Shown piece by piece: positions 32,105 to 43,283 of a DNA stretch of 50,086 nucleotides; position 1 is the first letter of the stretch; each line of letters begins with the position of its first letter. A program made the translations under genes and the position numbers. The stretch covers positions 1 through 50,086 of the forward strand of contig NXFV01000632.1 in the NCBI GenBank assembly GCA_002803225.1, written 5' to 3'. Below the pieces are notes generated by a model. It did not search any database, was not told the DNA's origin, and worked only from the letters and a program-made list of their open reading frames with translations. This DNA is from Gamarada debralockiae (taxonomy: Eukaryota > Ascomycota > Leotiomycetes > Helotiales > Hyphodiscaceae).

Positions 32105-34173
32105 TTAAGCAGGAAGCCTCCCAATATATCGTGCTATGGTGATGACATATCTCAGTCCCTTGATATGGACATCTGCGCTTGCTTCGATATAATCTGACGG
32201 GTCTAGCGAGAGGGCAGAATTTGTCTTCTGCTCGTCCCACGACAACGTGCTTGACATAAGATAAGAAATGAACATTCCAACTCTCCTATAACAGCGTTTC
32301 TCTGAACGCGTGTGTTCAAGAACAAGCCTCCGCAGTCTACCAATTTTCACATATTCATTAGCTACTGCGTCGACTACGACAAGAAAATGCAAGCTTGACA
32401 CATACGACATATCGAAGTCTGTGCTATCTATGAATATTAAACATTTTGTCCCATCCACGGAGTTACATTCATCATGACCGAATGAATATCCAGCCTCGTA
32501 CCAGTGCATGGGTTTCCACATCGGAGGCAATCGGAAGAGCTTCTCAGAACCAAGTCGAAGAAAGCCCTCGATGACTTCTCCAAAACTATCACCCCCTTTT
32601 TGGCTTGATCTGAACGTCCAAGACTTTGACACAAAATGCCACGGTCAGAAACTGTAAGCTGTCTGATGTTATCTTGGGCAGCCCAGGACCAGCTCGGGGC
32701 TCGGTATGACTGCAGTCTGGAAGTGTAGTCTACCGTCTAGCCAAAGCCCAGCGACATATTGCCCTTCGGGCATTTGGTAAATCGTCTTTGCTATCCCAGA
32801 TATTGCAACAAGTTTATCCTCTGTCCGGGTCAGCGCCCTGGGCGAGTATTCACTTATAATCTTGGGCCACATATCCCTGGTGACTGATGCCTTGGGAAAC
32901 TAGTTAACATCGTCCAAGAGTGCTTGTGCGCAGAACTGTGAATACGTCTCGATGCTTGCTGCTCTCGAAACTCCCAAAAGAGCTGAGTCAAGCTGAGGTA
33001 AGGCGTTCTGGGGCTAAGTAATCGTTCCTGTACGACTCAGCCGCGCTGCAATAGCGGTGCCTAGACAACACCGTTTTCATAAATCTCCACATCCGTAACA
33101 TTGTGTCGAAGTTTCCTGTTATCTTCCGTCACTTCAATCTGCGTGCTCCAGATTTTCGAGGAATCTCGGTCAAAGAAACAGCCCATACTACTATCGGTCA
33201 TACTAGCTGCAACAACATTAATTGTCGAGAAGCTATATACGTCGGTCATGAGCGTACATTCGTTTAGTCAGTCCTCCCCATTATCCTAAACTATGCAAAG
33301 AGAGTTGATCCGGAGGTAGTCAAGTCCGAGGGCTCTTGTACAGGATATTGCGTTCACGAATGTTTTGCAAGGCTTTTCGGGGGTTTATCTCTCCGGAAAA
33401 TTCCTCCGCAGTATTTTTGCCAACTTGAGAATTTCGAGTGTCCCCAAACAATGGCTCTAAGTGGCATATTTTGCAGAAGGCTGTATAGAGATGGAGCTGA
33501 AGAGACGAACTTTGTCTTCTGCTAGGAACAAAAGCCGCGTTGGAAGGCAAATCCCCATTGATTCGATGCATCCCTCATATGATTGTAAACAATTGTCCAG
33601 CCAGTGCTTGGCGAATGGAAGTGCGTCTGTTGACTGTTTTGGTATCTGGGGTATGCTTTGACCTGAGGTACTTAGCAAATCTCAAACCTGATGGCAAACT
33701 AGGCTACTTTCTGGATCACTGAGCAGAGGTTGAAGTGTCATGAATGATGATGCAAGCTTTCCCTCGTCTTTGTAGTGATATTTGATTGTAAAAACATTAG
33801 GTTCTTGATCATCAAAATGTAAAAGGCCGATGAAGCCAGTAGTGCGGTGCCAGAATCGTATGCATGCAGAAACAGTGTGAGGCTCGTATAGTAAGTACGT
33901 TCTTGGAGTAACATGGAGCATGCAGGACAGCCGCCCAGGGCAGAATCCTTCCAAAGAATGGGATTGTCCCTATGATGTATTTCCGTCTGCTTTCCCTGAA
34001 GTACGCAAGATTAATTGTCGAACATTCTCTAGCAAAGAACACACAATCTCGAAGCTTCGGAGGCGGCATGCCCGGGCATTTTTAAGGTAGTGTAAGGGTA
34101 GCGAGCTCAGCTTGGGAGGAAGTAAATTATTGCGTTGGGACTTGATGAGCAAGGCTATAGCCTCACAACTCAC
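32105..34173 (-). pseudogene. HET-domain (heterokaryon incompatibility) protein, decayed
   Basis: Translated on the minus strand, pieces in order match a HET protein: an N-terminal region, LPTRLL, KYAT-stop-SHC (normally LSHCWG), the segment leading to SLCI with stop then D, MTDVYSFSTINVVAASM, GCFFDRD, VVQERLLSPRT with TQLFWE, DKLVAISGIAKT, GQYVAGLW, YRAPSWSWA and a C-terminal YRRVGMF. One frame is kept from 34173 to about 33000, but stops lie at 33970-33972, 33682-33684, 33457-33459, 33385-33387, 33286-33288, 33268-33270, 33061-33063 and 33037-33039. Frameshifts follow near 32960, 32715 and 32590. HET proteins trigger cell death after fusion of unlike hyphae. Three stops replace expected Gln or Trp by transitions; the one in KYAT/SHC is not explained so. 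The true 5' end is unknown. Confidence 0.85.
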
Positions 34174-34733
34174 CGGATATCATCACTAGATGGTGTTTTG
34201 GCGGTCTGCCCCAGACTGTGCTAGCAGTTGATAGTCCTTTCCTCTGTATCTGTACTTTTCGGTATAATTAACAGAGTCCACAGATAGCTTGTGATGGAGG
34301 GGCTAGTTGAACAAGCAGAGACTCAAGCAAGTACAGCGCTACTGTAGGTATGACAACGCACGTAAAAATTGCAAACAAGTATAAAGGGAAGAATGCCTCG
34401 ATCAATGATATACCTATTTCTAAGTTAGTTGGTAAGTAGGTAGGGAGGAGAAACAGTTTGCATCCTCGCCAAGCACAACGGGTGAAGCTTACCTCGTTTC
34501 TCGCACCCCTGTCATAAGTCTGGCGCGAACGCGACTTTCCTTCCAGGAGCTCAGATCAAAAAACCACCAGCAACAGCTAATCTCTCCTCGCTCTCTAATA
34601 TCTAATTCTCCTTCACTCTGAAGACTGCCTTTCTAGTCTAGCTAATATCTCACCCGTCTAATTCCTCCATCTGACTTCGCGAACCTCTTCCCGTTGCCTT
34701 GAGTTCCTTCCAGGGGCCTAACCAACAAATACC
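34174..34733. other. HET pseudogene 5' flank and arp1 promoter
   Basis: About 560 bases; the last 200 are pyrimidine-rich with many CTC/TCT repeats, consistent with the arp1 leader. Nothing else recognised. Confidence 0.45.
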
Positions 34734-36075
34734 ATGACAGACACCCTCCACAACGCCCCCATAGTCCTTGACAACGGGTCCGGCACCATACGCGCTGGAT
34801 TCGCAGGTGAAGATCTACCAAAATGCTACTTTCCTTCTTTCGTTGGCAGACCGAAACATCTGAGAGTGCTGGCAGGCGCATTAGAAGGGGATGTGTTTAT
34901 TGGACAACGGGCACAAGAATTGAGAGGTCTGCTGAAGATTCGCTATCCTTTGGAACACGGCATTGTCACGGACTGGGATGATATGGAGAGGATATGGGAA
35001 TGGGTTTATGGGGAGGGACTGAAGACCCTGAGTGAGGAGGTAAGCGTCCTTAACTGTTTGGTTGGCCTGCAATTCTGGCAGCTTGTTGGTGGAGGAGGAA
35101 CCTTCATGCAGAAGAAATTGGCTAATAACTTTATCTAGCATCCGGTGCTGTTGACAGAACCACCTCTAAACCCACGAAGTAATCGCGACACCGCTGCTCA
35201 AATCCTCTTCGAAACCTTCAATGTACCCGCGCTATACACATCCATCCAAGCGGTTCTTTCACTATACGCCTCCGGCCGAACAACTGGAATAGTTATGGAC
35301 TCAGGAGACGGTGTATCTCATGCTGTACCTGTATATGAAGGATTTGCAATGCCAAGCTCGATACGGAGGATAGACGTGGCTGGACGAGACGTTACAGAAT
35401 ATATGCAGACCTTATTACGGAAAGCGGGATACGTATTTCATACGAGTGCAGAGAAGGAAGTCGTGAGAATGATCAAGGAGAAAGTAAGCTATGTGGCTTC
35501 GGATCCGAAGAGGGAGGAGAAGGAATGGGCTGGTGCAAAGCTGGGAGACGGCAAGGTTGTGGAGTATGTGCTGCCAGATGGCAACAAGATCAAGGCAAGT
35601 TATAATGTACCTTTTAAGGAAGATCTTACTGACGATGTGGCAGATTGGAGCAGAACGATTCCGAGCACCTGAAATCCTTTTCGATCCTGAAATCATTGGC
35701 CTTGAATACCCCGGTATCCACCAAATCGTGGTTGATGCGATTAATCGGACAGATCTCGACCTTCGAAAGTCCCTGTTTGGCAACATCGTTTTGTCTGGTG
35801 GCAGCACCTTGACAAAGGGATTTGGTGACAGGTTACTACACGAGGTTCAGAGATTGGCAGTGAAGGATATGAGAATCAAGATCTTTGCGCCTCCGGAGAG
35901 AAAATACTCAACTTGGATTGGAGGTAGTATCTTGGCTGGATTGAGTACGTTCAGAAAGGTATGTCTACTTCCAACGTCTCTACCTTCAGGCCCTCACTAA
36001 CGTCCAACCCAGATGTGGGTCAGTATCGACGACTGGCACGAGAACCCAGACATCATCCACACAAAATTTACATAA
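34734..36075 (+). CDS. ARP1: Actin-related protein 1 (centractin), dynactin filament subunit
   Basis: Four exons: 34734-35039, 35139-35594, 35644-35958 and 36013-36075, 379 residues, the normal length. Actin-fold marks: [17 protein letters not shown] at the start, [17 protein letters not shown] in the second phosphate loop, [15 protein letters not shown] and the C-terminal [14 protein letters not shown]. The end [14 protein letters not shown] and residues such as [12 protein letters not shown] identify Arp1 rather than actin. It polymerises into the short filament of dynactin, the dynein cofactor for nuclear migration and vesicle transport (ro-4 in Neurospora). The second intron (35595-35643) begins with GC, not GT, in a strong AAG/GCAAGT context with CTGAC branch; splicing there restores [16 protein letters not shown]. 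The last exon is 63 nt. Confidence 0.96.
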
Positions 36076-36802
36076 AAGGCCCCAAACCGGCCGTCCTCGT
36101 TGCTTATTCTGCTTTTAAACCTCCCGATCTCAAAAAGCTCCAGGTGGCTCCAGAAGTGCATCCCAAACACCCGAATGCCTTCTCCAACATTTTCGATTTC
36201 AAATTCACCAAACAAAGCGTACATAGCTGCGTCATCCTCACAAAACCCAGTGGCCCCTCCGTTCAACTACCCCAGATCCTCATCCCCGTGTTACCAATTT
36301 AGCAGCCGACCTTTCCTTGCGGGTATTTCGGCGTCTTTGCAAGTGATTTGGCATGTCGTGGAGTTCTTGTGAATCTCACGGGACGTTTGGTATCTGCCGT
36401 TATTGTGACCAGCTTATGTCACAGGAGAGAGCCGAATATGTATAGATGGGACGGGTTGTGTGTTAAGGTGGGTCTCAAGGGTGTACAGAACTGGTGTAAG
36501 ATATGCTAAATCAATGATACCCAATTTCGAAGTACTTCCAACTTAACGTGGTCCACCGAGAGCAATTCATTGGGTTTCTTGGTTGGCAATCACAATAAAC
36601 CGACCAAAAGCAGTCAGTTGCATAATCACGCATCCAGGTGAACTATCGCAACAGCTTCGAGTTGCATTCAACCCCCGACTTACATATCAGATGAACATAG
36701 CATCAGGTCATCAATTCAAGTCGCTCATTTTCTCTAAACCAGGATGTTGCCTACTGCATTTATGTACAACCCACATCATCACCCTACGCATCTCTCCCCC
36801 GC
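36076..36802. other. arp1 / sedolisin convergent spacer
   Basis: About 730 bases between two convergent 3' ends. Open frames up to about 110 codons cover the arp1 3' region but show no motif and lack a paired splice structure. Nothing called. Confidence 0.45.
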
Positions 36803-38657
36803 CTAACTCACACTCCCCTTATTCTGCACCCACGGCATACTCAACGCCAACAACTTCCCAAAATCCGGAGTCCCATACCCAGTCACGGGATCCCGCCCAC
36901 TAACCGCCTCCCACTCCGCACCCGCAATAACCGGACTCTCATTCGGTGCTCCATTACCTCGTCACCCCATTACATCCCGTCGCCGCTTCCTCTGTAATAT
37001 CATTCAGCCCAAACAAGCCTATATTATATATCCACGGATTCAAGAATCCCAATGTTGGGAGATCGGAGGAGACGCGACCAGAGTTGAAGAGAGCGATGAT
37101 CCCGTTGAATGTCGGCGCCGCACAGCTTGTGCCTCTGTAGCCCTTGTCGACGCCTTGATCGATTACGCGGAAATTCTGGGCTTGTGCAGCTGCGTCGGGG
37201 AAGTTGCGACCGGAAGCATTGTAGAGCCCGTTATTCTTGTCTCCTAGTTTCTTCAAATATGAAGAGACGGCTAGTTCTTGGTATGCTGGTCGTGGCCAGA
37301 TATTAGAAAACCCGCCGGAAGAGAAGAAGACTGCGACTTTAGGCTCGATATAACTTGTTCCTCCCACACTCGTCACATAGGGACACGAAGCAAGGAATTG
37401 GGGCTGAAATTTGAGCGTGTTTTGGCCGTCGTTGGAGAGGCAGTAGTCTCCTGTTCCTGCGTCGCCGGATGAGAATATTATGGATTTCCCGCGCAAACCA
37501 AGTTGGGCGAAGAGTTGACAGACTTGTATTGCGTAGGAGACGGGAATTTCTTGCTCATTCTCGCCGTAGAGAGAGATATTGAGTTGGGGATTTGGATGTT
37601 GGCCAACTTGGTGAGGGCTAACAAGAAGTCGAGGTAAGGCTTGAATGGGGGAGTCACCGTCTAGAATCAAGAGACCGCGGCCTCCGGTGCTGAATTCTGT
37701 TACCGATGTTGGATATCCCACTGATAGGAGGTATTGATTGTCTAGGTTTGCATCACCGGAGTCTTCGGTTCCAATCTGGTCATTGAGTCCGCCGTTGAAT
37801 TGGACGACGGTAAACTGGGAAGGAGTTAGGGCTTGAGCTTGTTTGGTAGTTTCAAGAAGGACTTACGTTCTCGCCGATTGCATATAGGGCATAGACTTTC
37901 TCTAACTGAGCTAAGTCCGCATACTCCTCCAAGAAGGATGCATATCCTATAGTGTTCCCGTTCTTGGCATCGCCTTTGTAATGCACGTTATACAAGTCCA
38001 GAATACATTCAGGCGCGATGGTCAGATTGCAAGTGATATTTACCTTTGGAGAATTTCCACCCCACCATTCAAGGAGGCCATTCGATTTCACTCCGCTATC
38101 AATCACTTGTGCCGTTAATGATAGAGGCTTCAAACTTCCAAATCTCGTGGTGGGCTGCACGAAATTGATGTGTTCTTGGATCTTTTCTGGAACAGAATAT
38201 GCCAGCGCCTGCAGTACCTCGTGACCTTCCTCCGCATTGTTATATCATCCGAATTTGGCCTCGAGCAACTTGTTCGCAGCATGAACATTAGTCCGGAAAA
38301 GGATGTAATCGTTGTCGTCCTTAATTGAAGTGATATTGTTATCTTGCGGCTAGCTGATAGCAATACTGGAGGTCTCGTTGCTGGGCTTCAGAAGACTTCT
38401 GAGTTCGTGTGCCTCGTAATGCATGCCGTATTGTGGGTGGTTTGGAGTAGAAGCCTCCATCAATTTGTTGTAGAAAGTATCCACATTTTGCTACTTCAGC
38501 GACAAGCGCAGCTTGATATTCTCATCGCCCTTGCAGCTCACACGAATATCCATCCTCTGGGCACTTCGTACAGAGATTCGACGACGTTGCTCGCAGTGGC
38601 AGATTGCAACAGTGCAGAGAAAGAAAGCACCTGGACTGCGGTGCGCAACGAGAACAT
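36803..38657 (-). pseudogene. Sedolisin / tripeptidyl peptidase (S53), decayed
   Basis: Minus strand. ATG at 38655-38657 starts a signal peptide (MFSLRTAVQVLSFSALLQSATA) and a prodomain beginning VPRGW. A frameshift near 38540 follows. In the downstream frame the prodomain continues well (KLRLSL, DTFYNKLMEASTPNHPQYG, SVPEKIQEHINFVQPTT) but is cut by stops at 38491-38493, 38350-38352 and 38245-38247; the last two replace Trp. A 52-bp intron (37815-37866) precedes the catalytic domain with ANLDNQYLLSVGYP, SSGD, YVTSVGGTS, SSGGFSNIWPRP and the nucleophile segment GTSCAAP. A second frame change near 36955 separates this from the Ca-binding C terminus ([13 protein letters not shown]), which ends at 36803; a weak 52-bp intron is an alternative there. 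The catalytic Glu of EANLD is Asp here. Once a secreted acid protease, now inactive. Confidence 0.86.
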
Positions 38658-39444
38658 CTTGACAAAAGAGACAAAGATTGAAGAAAAAAAATTAAAATAC
38701 GCAGGTAGAGTAAGAGTGCTTATACTTCCGCGGCTATTGCCGAGGTAGCTCTGTACAGGCTAAGGGGAAACGGCTTGACTTCGCATATCTACAATCCCGT
38801 CTAAGCTCCTGCTTGAGACAGAGTGGAAGAGACGATCCAGCTCAAAAAGGCTTGGTATCTGCTGAGATCTGTTCTTCGGGTGGTCGAAAACGATTTGGAG
38901 TTGACGAATCAGGTCCAGGAGGGGCGGCACTCGCAAGCACGGCTTGGCTCAAGTCGAACTGCCTAAAGAACAATAGACAAAAGCTGGGCAATTTTGTCGA
39001 TTATTTAGAAAGATAGGGAAAATCTAGAATCTTGAGCGTTTGTTGACTTCAGGTCCAATGTCCCTCGATAGCCGTATGTCATGGGTTTTTCTTAACTCTC
39101 GAAGCTTTTCATCTCGCAGTGACTAAGAAAGGAGGCGTTAGCGAGAGAGGAAACCTACCCAATTACGTCCGATCCCGTTGGATAACGTGAGTCGAACCGA
39201 GAGTTCAGCCATACGATTTCCCTGTCACAGGTAATACTGCTCCCCCTGAAATGAACAGTCTTATCGAAATACACTACACATTCGACTCGATTATGGGACG
39301 TCTATGCAATGATATTCCCCCAACGCCGTGTCAAATGCAGTCCATCTATGCTCCATCCTGTCGTACCCTCAAAATTCATCATCCTATTTTCCATCCAAAG
39401 TTCCCAACCTTTATACAAGAATAAAATTTATCATCCAAATCCAT
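38658..39444. other. Spacer between sedolisin pseudogene and PLC-like gene
   Basis: About 790 bases: upstream region of the dead protease and 3' flank of the minus-strand PLC-like gene. No motif-bearing frame. Confidence 0.45.
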
Positions 39445-40863
39445 CTATAACAACATCCAAGAGAACATCACTACAAAAGCCGCCATCAACATAGGGCTTC
39501 GTCCAACCAACTCTCTTGTCCTCTCGCCTCCACTGGCCGCTATACCACAACAAGGTCGATTATACGTGACGTTATTGTATTTTGCCGCGACTTCGAAGAC
39601 AGATCCGTTGCCCACGTTGTAGTAATCTACGTTCAAAAACTTAGGCGGGTATCCCCAGTCGTCGAAGCACTCCTCCGCGCCAACTCCTAGAGAGCCGAAT
39701 CCCGTGACATTGTTGGTAACATTCAGCAGCGGAATATTTGGTACCAAAATACTGTTTCCAAGCAGACTAATTTCATAGTTGAGATTGTGGTTCGTCATAT
39801 ACAATCTGTTCTTGGCGTCCGCAGCGTTAAGATCAGGTGGTCGTTGAACAGTACAGGGAAACGAGCGGTTCGTAGGATCGAAGGGCGTTTCCCACATCTG
39901 CGAGAACTCATCCAGAATCCATGGCACGGCTGTTTGATTCGCATCATAGTCCATGAAGAATACTACGCGCTTTCCGGTGAGAATCATGGATGCGAGGGTA
40001 GGCCAGTCGTCGATGCCCATCGGGATCTTGGGGGGTTCGTATGCGTATTGGACGAGGCCGGTGCTTTGGATGAACGGCACGTATTGCTCTACTGGATTGT
40101 AACCTCCGTTTTCTAGCAGGATGGTTACAACGTCGTAAGGGTGGCTGGAGACCCAGTCGTAGACAGTTCCGAGATATTCTGTGATCGGCCCAGCATCCAA
40201 CATGTCGCAGGAGGTGTGGCAGAAATGCGGCGTGCTGTTCACGAAGTGCATCTGTCCTTGTAGCAATCTGATACCATCATCCAGTTGGGTCGTAACGGGG
40301 AGAGCTTGGTTGGCAGCTACATTGCCGGCCTTGACGAAGGGTGAGTTGTGGGCTGAGACTTCTGTGATGTTTCCATATTTTCGGCCGCAGAATTCCGGGT
40401 AGTTGTTGCATGGTGTTGTGTTTGTAGGTTGGACGGACGAGGATGTAGTGGTCGAATTTGAGGTTCCGTTCAGAGCGGTTGTTGTATGGGTTGCTCCTTG
40501 AAGGAATGTTTGCGAATTTGTTGATGATGAGCTGGTCATGGTGGCGTTCGTTGCATTGCTTGCCATTGTTGTGCTAATTCCAAATATCGTTGTAGATCCT
40601 AAGGTCGTTGTTCGTGTCGTAGAACCGCTAGTCACTGTTGAGACGATTGCGGATGTTGTGATTGCGGAGGAGGTTAGGGAGGAAACCGTGATGGTCGAGG
40701 CGTAAGACAGATAGCTACCAGTTGGAGTTGCAGCTTCAGTCACTCCTCCAGTCAAGACTGTTTGACTGCCGGAACTGGATCCTGAACTCGAACTCGAACT
40801 TGACTGAGCATTTGCTGCAATGGCAAAGAGGCAGCCATATGGACGGAGGCGTGTGTAGAGCAT
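39445..40863 (-). CDS. Secreted, probably GPI-anchored PLC-like phosphodiesterase
   Basis: A single minus-strand exon of 472 residues from the ATG at 40861-40863. The N terminus has a short hydrophobic stretch ending CLFAIAANA/QS, a likely signal peptide. Then comes a Ser/Thr-rich low-complexity stalk of about 130 residues with many N-glycosylation sites, followed by a TIM-barrel PLC-like domain: VSAHNSPFVK, DDGIRLLQGQ, HFCHTSCDMLDAG, DVVTILLEN, VVFFMDYDAN and CFDDWGYPP. The two His residues fit the catalytic pair of PI-PLC X-type enzymes. A hydrophobic C terminus (LMAAFVVMFSWMLL) preceded by small residues suggests GPI attachment. Substrate is unknown. The open frame continues upstream, so a longer signal region starting from an unseen exon is possible. 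Confidence 0.88.
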   Translation of the reverse strand: MLYTRLRPYGCLFAIAANAQSSSSSSSGSSSGSQTVLTGGVTEAATPTGSYLSYASTITVSSLTSSAITTSAIVSTVTSGSTTRTTTLGSTTIFGISTTMASNATNATMTSSSSTNSQTFLQGATHTTTALNGTSNSTTTSSSVQPTNTTPCNNYPEFCGRKYGNITEVSAHNSPFVKAGNVAANQALPVTTQLDDGIRLLQGQMHFVNSTPHFCHTSCDMLDAGPITEYLGTVYDWVSSHPYDVVTILLENGGYNPVEQYVPFIQSTGLVQYAYEPPKIPMGIDDWPTLASMILTGKRVVFFMDYDANQTAVPWILDEFSQMWETPFDPTNRSFPCTVQRPPDLNAADAKNRLYMTNHNLNYEISLLGNSILVPNIPLLNVTNNVTGFGSLGVGAEECFDDWGYPPKFLNVDYYNVGNGSVFEVAAKYNNVTYNRPCCGIAASGGERTRELVGRSPMLMAAFVVMFSWMLL

Positions 40864-42194
40864 GATTGCGGTGCTGATGCCCCAGTGCCTCTGTGCAGAC
40901 AACCTTCCAACACCCAACAGCAGTACGACCCAAAAAGGGAGCAAACGTGTGTTGCCAAAATATGTGGATGGTGGGGATGAGAGTAATTCAAAAAGATCGG
41001 GAGCAGAAAGAAGTCAATAAACACCTTGTCAATTCTAGGAATAGGCAAACTGGGCGCGTCCTGCAAAAGGGAGTAGGGGTTGATAGCGTTGAAAACGATC
41101 TTAATCGGATCTATGACATCAGAGCGGTAGATTGGGGGGAAATCCACGGAAATCAATGCGCTATGGAAGAGGCTAAACTTTGATAATACGTTAAGTTCAG
41201 AATCTAGGTTGTTGGGATTTCGGAGGGTAAAATTGGCAATATCGGATTGGGATGGGGGCGTGAGAGAAGAAACAGAAATCTCTTCAGATGCCTATGTTCG
41301 CTGTGATGTCCAAGTTCCTGGTCCCTTGTCGTCGTCAGCGAGGCTATGCTCTTGTGACATCGTATCGCGCTGGGAGTCGACTCCTTTTCGTATTCAGTGC
41401 AGCCTCACTGTCACTAGTAAGGGTTGAGTTGAGTTGGATCGGATCCACTTGCCGTATAGCCAGATTTGTTTCGAGGCCTCAACGGGTATCAGAGAAGCAA
41501 AATTTGCAAACAGAAGGTTTCGTGAGGAAACGAAACACGATTCAAGGGTGACAGATCGGCTCAAGGATGAGACGGGGAGTGGAGGCTGTTGGGGCTTGAA
41601 GGAGAAGATTGGATTGGCCCAGGCGAGTGGATGCCCTGAAGGCTTCCCGAAGGCGCAAAGCCGGTGCCGAAACGCCGCCTTCTCCAGCGAATGAACAGGC
41701 CTCGCAAAAATCCCCAAGCCACCACCCAAGCCAACCGACAGCCTGCAGCAGTTTTTGGATAACGGTCAGTTGAGCCTTGCATCGACGAAAAACACCTCCA
41801 GAACGACAGCTGCTGCCGTCCAGGCCGAATCAGACATCCGATCTTTACAGTAGAACAGCGCATTGGTGTATGACAGTTTGACTAGTTCCAGACACTTTTC
41901 GGTGGAGCTGCAAGCATCAGTGGCTGGCATTTCTCGCTCACTGGTGCGGCTCCAGATCGGATAGCAACCAGACGCGCAATGGAGAGAGACAAGCTACTTA
42001 ACCCCCTGTGCATATGATGTCGATGGAGATCCCTAAGCCACAAACCTTGCTTGCAATGGGGCTACTGAATTGAATTTTCTGCCTGTTGATATACATGGCC
42101 TACCTCCCTTCCTCCTCCAAACCTCGTCGTCGCGGATTGTTCCTGTCGTTCTCGTCCGATTCACGACCATTGGCCACGGTGCCAAATACGAGCC
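40864..42194. other. Divergent promoter region of PLC-like gene and SUR7-like gene
   Basis: About 1.3 kb between two divergent surface-protein genes. Frames of up to about 130 codons are mirrored on both strands without motifs. Nothing called. Confidence 0.45.
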
Positions 42195-43283
42195 ATGGCC
42201 CTCCCAACCTTCAGAGCACTGGCCGCTCGAAGGCAAGAGAAGAGAGCCCAGAAGGAAGAGAGAGCAGATGGCGTCGCACACCCCGAAGGTGCATCCTCAG
42301 AACGCACATTGACACCTACATACACGCCCGGTGTCGACATCAAACGAGCAACATCCACGCGGCAAAATACCATCATCGTAGCCAGTCTCTTCTTCCTGAT
42401 CTCAGTCGTGTTTCTCATTCTCGTATGTCACCAACTCCCTCCCACTCCCAAAATCCCTATGCTGATACATTTTGTTTAATAGACGATTATTGGCAATATA
42501 AATACCAAAGCCGTAATCCGAAGCACCTACTTCTTCAAACTAAACCTCGCAAATATAATCCCCGCCTCCACACCCTCCGACGCCGTCCTCGTCAACTCCC
42601 TAGCCCGCTCCCTCGGCCTCCACGATTTCTACCAAGTCGGTCTCTGGAACTTCTGCGAAGGCTACAACAATGAAGGAATCACCCATTGCTCCAACCCTCG
42701 AGGACTCTATTGGTTCAACCCTGTCGAAATCCTGCTCAACGAACTCCTGGCTGGTGCTACGATTGCGCTTCCCGCTGAGATTAATACTATTTTGAAGTTA
42801 ATTAAGATCGCGAGCCATATCATGTTCGGATTCTTCTTGACGGGTGTTTGTATGAATTTCGTCTCGATCTTTATTACACCGGTGGTGCTGTTTTCCAGGT
42901 GGTGGAGCTTTCCAATTGCGATTTGGACTTTCATCGCTGCGTTGCTCACTACTGCCGCAACCATCATCGCTACAGTCATGTTCGTAATCTTCAGGAACGT
43001 TATTACGAGTCAAGCCGGGCTGAATATTGGAGGCAGTCTTGGGACGCATATGTTTGCATTCATGTGGATAGGAGCAGCGTTCAGCATTTTCGGATTTATT
43101 ATCCATTTGGGTCTATCGTGTTGCTGTGCGAGTCGGAGAGATATTAGGACCGGGAAGAGGAAGGGGAATAAGAAGGCTTATGGCGATGCGGATGCGGATG
43201 AGAAGAAGAGGCCTGTTGGAGGTAGAAGAAGATTTGGTATGCCGAAGTTCGGGAAGAGGAAGTCGGCTGGTGAGCTTGTGTAA
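42195..43283 (+). CDS. SUR7/PalI-family membrane protein
   Basis: Exons 42195-42422 and 42483-43283 around a 60-bp intron (GTATGT donor, TAATAG acceptor), 342 residues. Four membrane spans: about 59-80, 184-206, 216-243 and 265-289. Between the first and second lies the family's extracellular claudin-like motif GLWNFC (about 130-135) with a second Cys (HCSNP). The N terminus is charged and helical; the cytosolic tail is very basic and Gly/Lys-rich. SUR7 proteins sit in eisosome-associated plasma-membrane domains and affect endocytosis, wall synthesis and stress tolerance; PalI relatives take part in pH sensing. Which branch this belongs to cannot be decided here. The ATG used is the first in the frame and places the whole N-terminal domain in the cytosol. 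Confidence 0.88.
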
